Of a stretch of 44,318 nucleotides of DNA, positions 43,508 to 44,318 are shown piece by piece. The stretch's first letter is position 1; each line of letters begins with the position of its first letter. A program made the position numbers and the translations under genes. The DNA comes from Lachnospiraceae bacterium XPB1003 (lineage in GTDB: Bacteria; Bacillota; Clostridia; Lachnospirales; Lachnospiraceae), in contig FMVK01000018.1 in NCBI GenBank assembly GCA_900102065.1, positions 1 through 44,318 of the forward strand, read 5' to 3'. Below the pieces are notes generated by a model. That model worked only from the letters and a program-made list of their open reading frames with translations. It was not told the origin of the DNA and did no database searches.

Positions 43508-43918
43508 ATGAAGACAGTTAATGTAGTCGCAGCAGTTATCTGCGATGATCTGAATCGGAAAAGTAAAGTCTTTGCCACCCAGCGCGGATACGGCGAATAT
43601 AAGGATGGCTGGGAGTTCCCGGGTGGGAAGATAGAAGAGAATGAATCACCCGAAGAGGCTCTTATCCGGGAGATAAGAGAAGAACTGGGGGTGACCATCG
43701 CAGTCCATGATCTCATCGATATCATCGATCATGATTATCCGGATTTTCATCTCCATATGTTCTGCTATTGGGCAACGGTATCGGATGGGCAACTTATGCT
43801 TCTTGAACATGAGGATGCCAGGTGGCTGGATGCAGACAGTCTTGAAACCGTGGGGTGGCTGCCGGCAGACAGGGGATTGTTAACCAGGATATCCACGGAA
43901 CTGGAGAAAAAAGGCTGA
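43508..43918 (+). CDS. MutT-type Nudix hydrolase
   Basis: 136 residues. The Nudix box is complete in 'GGKIEENESPEEALIREI' followed by 'REELGV' (Gx5Ex7REUxEExGU). The upstream 'QRGYGEYKDGWEFPGG' and late 'DARWLDADSLETVGWLPAD' are as in 8-oxo-dGTP diphosphatases, which remove oxidised nucleotides. Other (deoxy)nucleotide substrates are possible. Confidence 0.88.
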   Translation: MKTVNVVAAVICDDLNRKSKVFATQRGYGEYKDGWEFPGGKIEENESPEEALIREIREELGVTIAVHDLIDIIDHDYPDFHLHMFCYWATVSDGQLMLLEHEDARWLDADSLETVGWLPADRGLLTRISTELEKKG

Positions 43919-43943
43919 TGTACTGAATGCCTGTTGTAATAAA

Positions 43944-44123
43944 AGTCTGCTGTTATATTACTGACTTAGGCAGACTAAAGAATACAAAGAACTGAAGTTA
44001 TATAGGAGCATTCCTGTAATTCAGAAATAACGCTAATTGAATAAAAAGAAACCTCAAAGTAAGATAAAGGTGTTCATCTTGGCGGATGAAAAAACATCTT
44101 ATGCTAACCGGAGGTTTCTCAAA
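43944..44123 (+). ncRNA. Left end of IS110-family element with likely bridge RNA region
   Basis: About 200 bp without a gene precede the transposase. It contains the hairpin AGTCTGC / GCAGACT (43944-43950, 43970-43976) and a longer-range 9-bp stem AGAAACCTC / GAGGTTTCT (44047-44055, 44111-44119) enclosing an AAGAT / ATCTT hairpin. In IS110 elements of this layout the non-coding left end encodes a structured guide (bridge or seek) RNA. The exact ends and loops cannot be fixed from one copy. Confidence 0.45.
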
Positions 44124-44318
44124 ATGAATTTAACACAGAATGACAGACTTAAGCAAGTAACGGCAGATACACTGATTGTTGGGGTTGATGTTGGATCACA
44201 GACACATTTCTGTAGAGCGTTTGACTGGAGGGGATTTGAGCTATCCAGAAGAGTGTTTAAGTTTAGTAACGACCGAATGGGGTTCCTTACATTTCTTCGA
44301 TGGACTGAGGAACTCTTG
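44124..44318 (+). CDS. IS110-family DEDD transposase, N-terminal part
   Basis: 65 codons to the window end, open throughout; ATG behind CCGGAGG. 'TLIVGVDVGSQTHFCRAFDW' carries the first acidic residue of the RuvC-like DEDD nuclease (D in VGVDVG), and 'SNDRMGFLTFLRW' follows as in IS110/IS1111 recombinases. The rest of the catalytic domain and the C-terminal serine domain lie beyond the window, so intactness cannot be judged. Confidence 0.85.
   Translation, partial: MNLTQNDRLKQVTADTLIVGVDVGSQTHFCRAFDWRGFELSRRVFKFSNDRMGFLTFLRWTEELL

Larger units (their letters stand above)
43919..44318 (+). mobile_element. IS110-family insertion sequence, left part
   Basis: Joins the structured non-coding left end and the transposase N-terminus. 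The outer boundary is somewhere between the Nudix stop and about 44047; no terminal inverted repeat is seen, as expected for IS110 (in contrast to IS1111). Confidence 0.65.

Overview
The window reads as a moderately AT-rich Firmicutes chromosome. The most likely source is a gut or rumen Lachnospiraceae (Butyrivibrio/Pseudobutyrivibrio-like). Support comes from strong AGGAGG-type ribosome binding sites, abundant lipoproteins with acidic linkers, zinc-ribbon membrane proteins, FtsX-type ABC transporters with OmpR-type two-component systems, methylglyoxal synthase, and a surface module on HxsA that I associate with clostridial wall proteins. The taxon is inferred from gene content; no rRNA, tRNA or CRISPR array was seen.

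Region 1 (1-8940) is visibly more AT-rich than what follows. It opens with about 300 bp of short direct repeats resembling the end of an insertion element, followed by a compact ten-gene operon on the plus strand, most genes overlapping by 4 bp. The core is a His-Xaa-Ser (Hxs) radical-SAM peptide maturation system: hxsD, a second miniature HxsD-like gene, an A24 prepilin-peptidase-like membrane protein, hxsC and hxsB (two radical SAM enzymes), and hxsA (a precursor with 15 His-x-Ser units between a membrane leader and a surface-type module). It is flanked by a DUF4230 protein, two zinc-ribbon membrane proteins and a DUF6020-like polytopic protein. This is the main novelty candidate: the four Hxs families are named, but their product is, to my knowledge, uncharacterised, and this variant has additions.

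Region 2 (8950-15040): a minus-strand lipoprotein, a RelB/DinJ-type antitoxin with no recognisable toxin but translationally coupled to a large membrane protein, then an OmpR-type response regulator and sensor kinase. Two secreted paralogues follow behind GTTACATC direct repeats spaced 11 and 22 bp, a likely regulator binding site. The block ends in a strong terminator.

Region 3 (15116-22264): an operon with a complete Opp/Dpp/Nik-type ABC importer (two permeases, lipoprotein binding protein, two ATPases), a MATE exporter and a SAM methyltransferase.

Region 4 (22390-30180): a small membrane protein; a response regulator with a soluble histidine kinase beside an FtsX-type ABC transporter; a DNA-binding protein with a histone H1-like tail; a lipoprotein esterase; and methylglyoxal synthase preceded by a duplicated promoter element.

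Region 5 (30205-37223): a prolyl-tRNA editing protein, a macro-domain protein, a small unknown, then a five-gene array in which a zinc-ribbon/membrane gene pair has been duplicated around a third zinc-ribbon gene. A membrane diguanylate cyclase and a lipoprotein follow.

Region 6 (37274-44318): a Fur/Zur-type regulator, a CobW/COG0523 GTPase with a near-ideal promoter bracketed by two Fur-type boxes, a large lipoprotein, a J-domain/HIRAN/WYL gene set, an unknown acidic protein, a Nudix hydrolase, and the left end of an IS110-family element whose transposase runs off the window.
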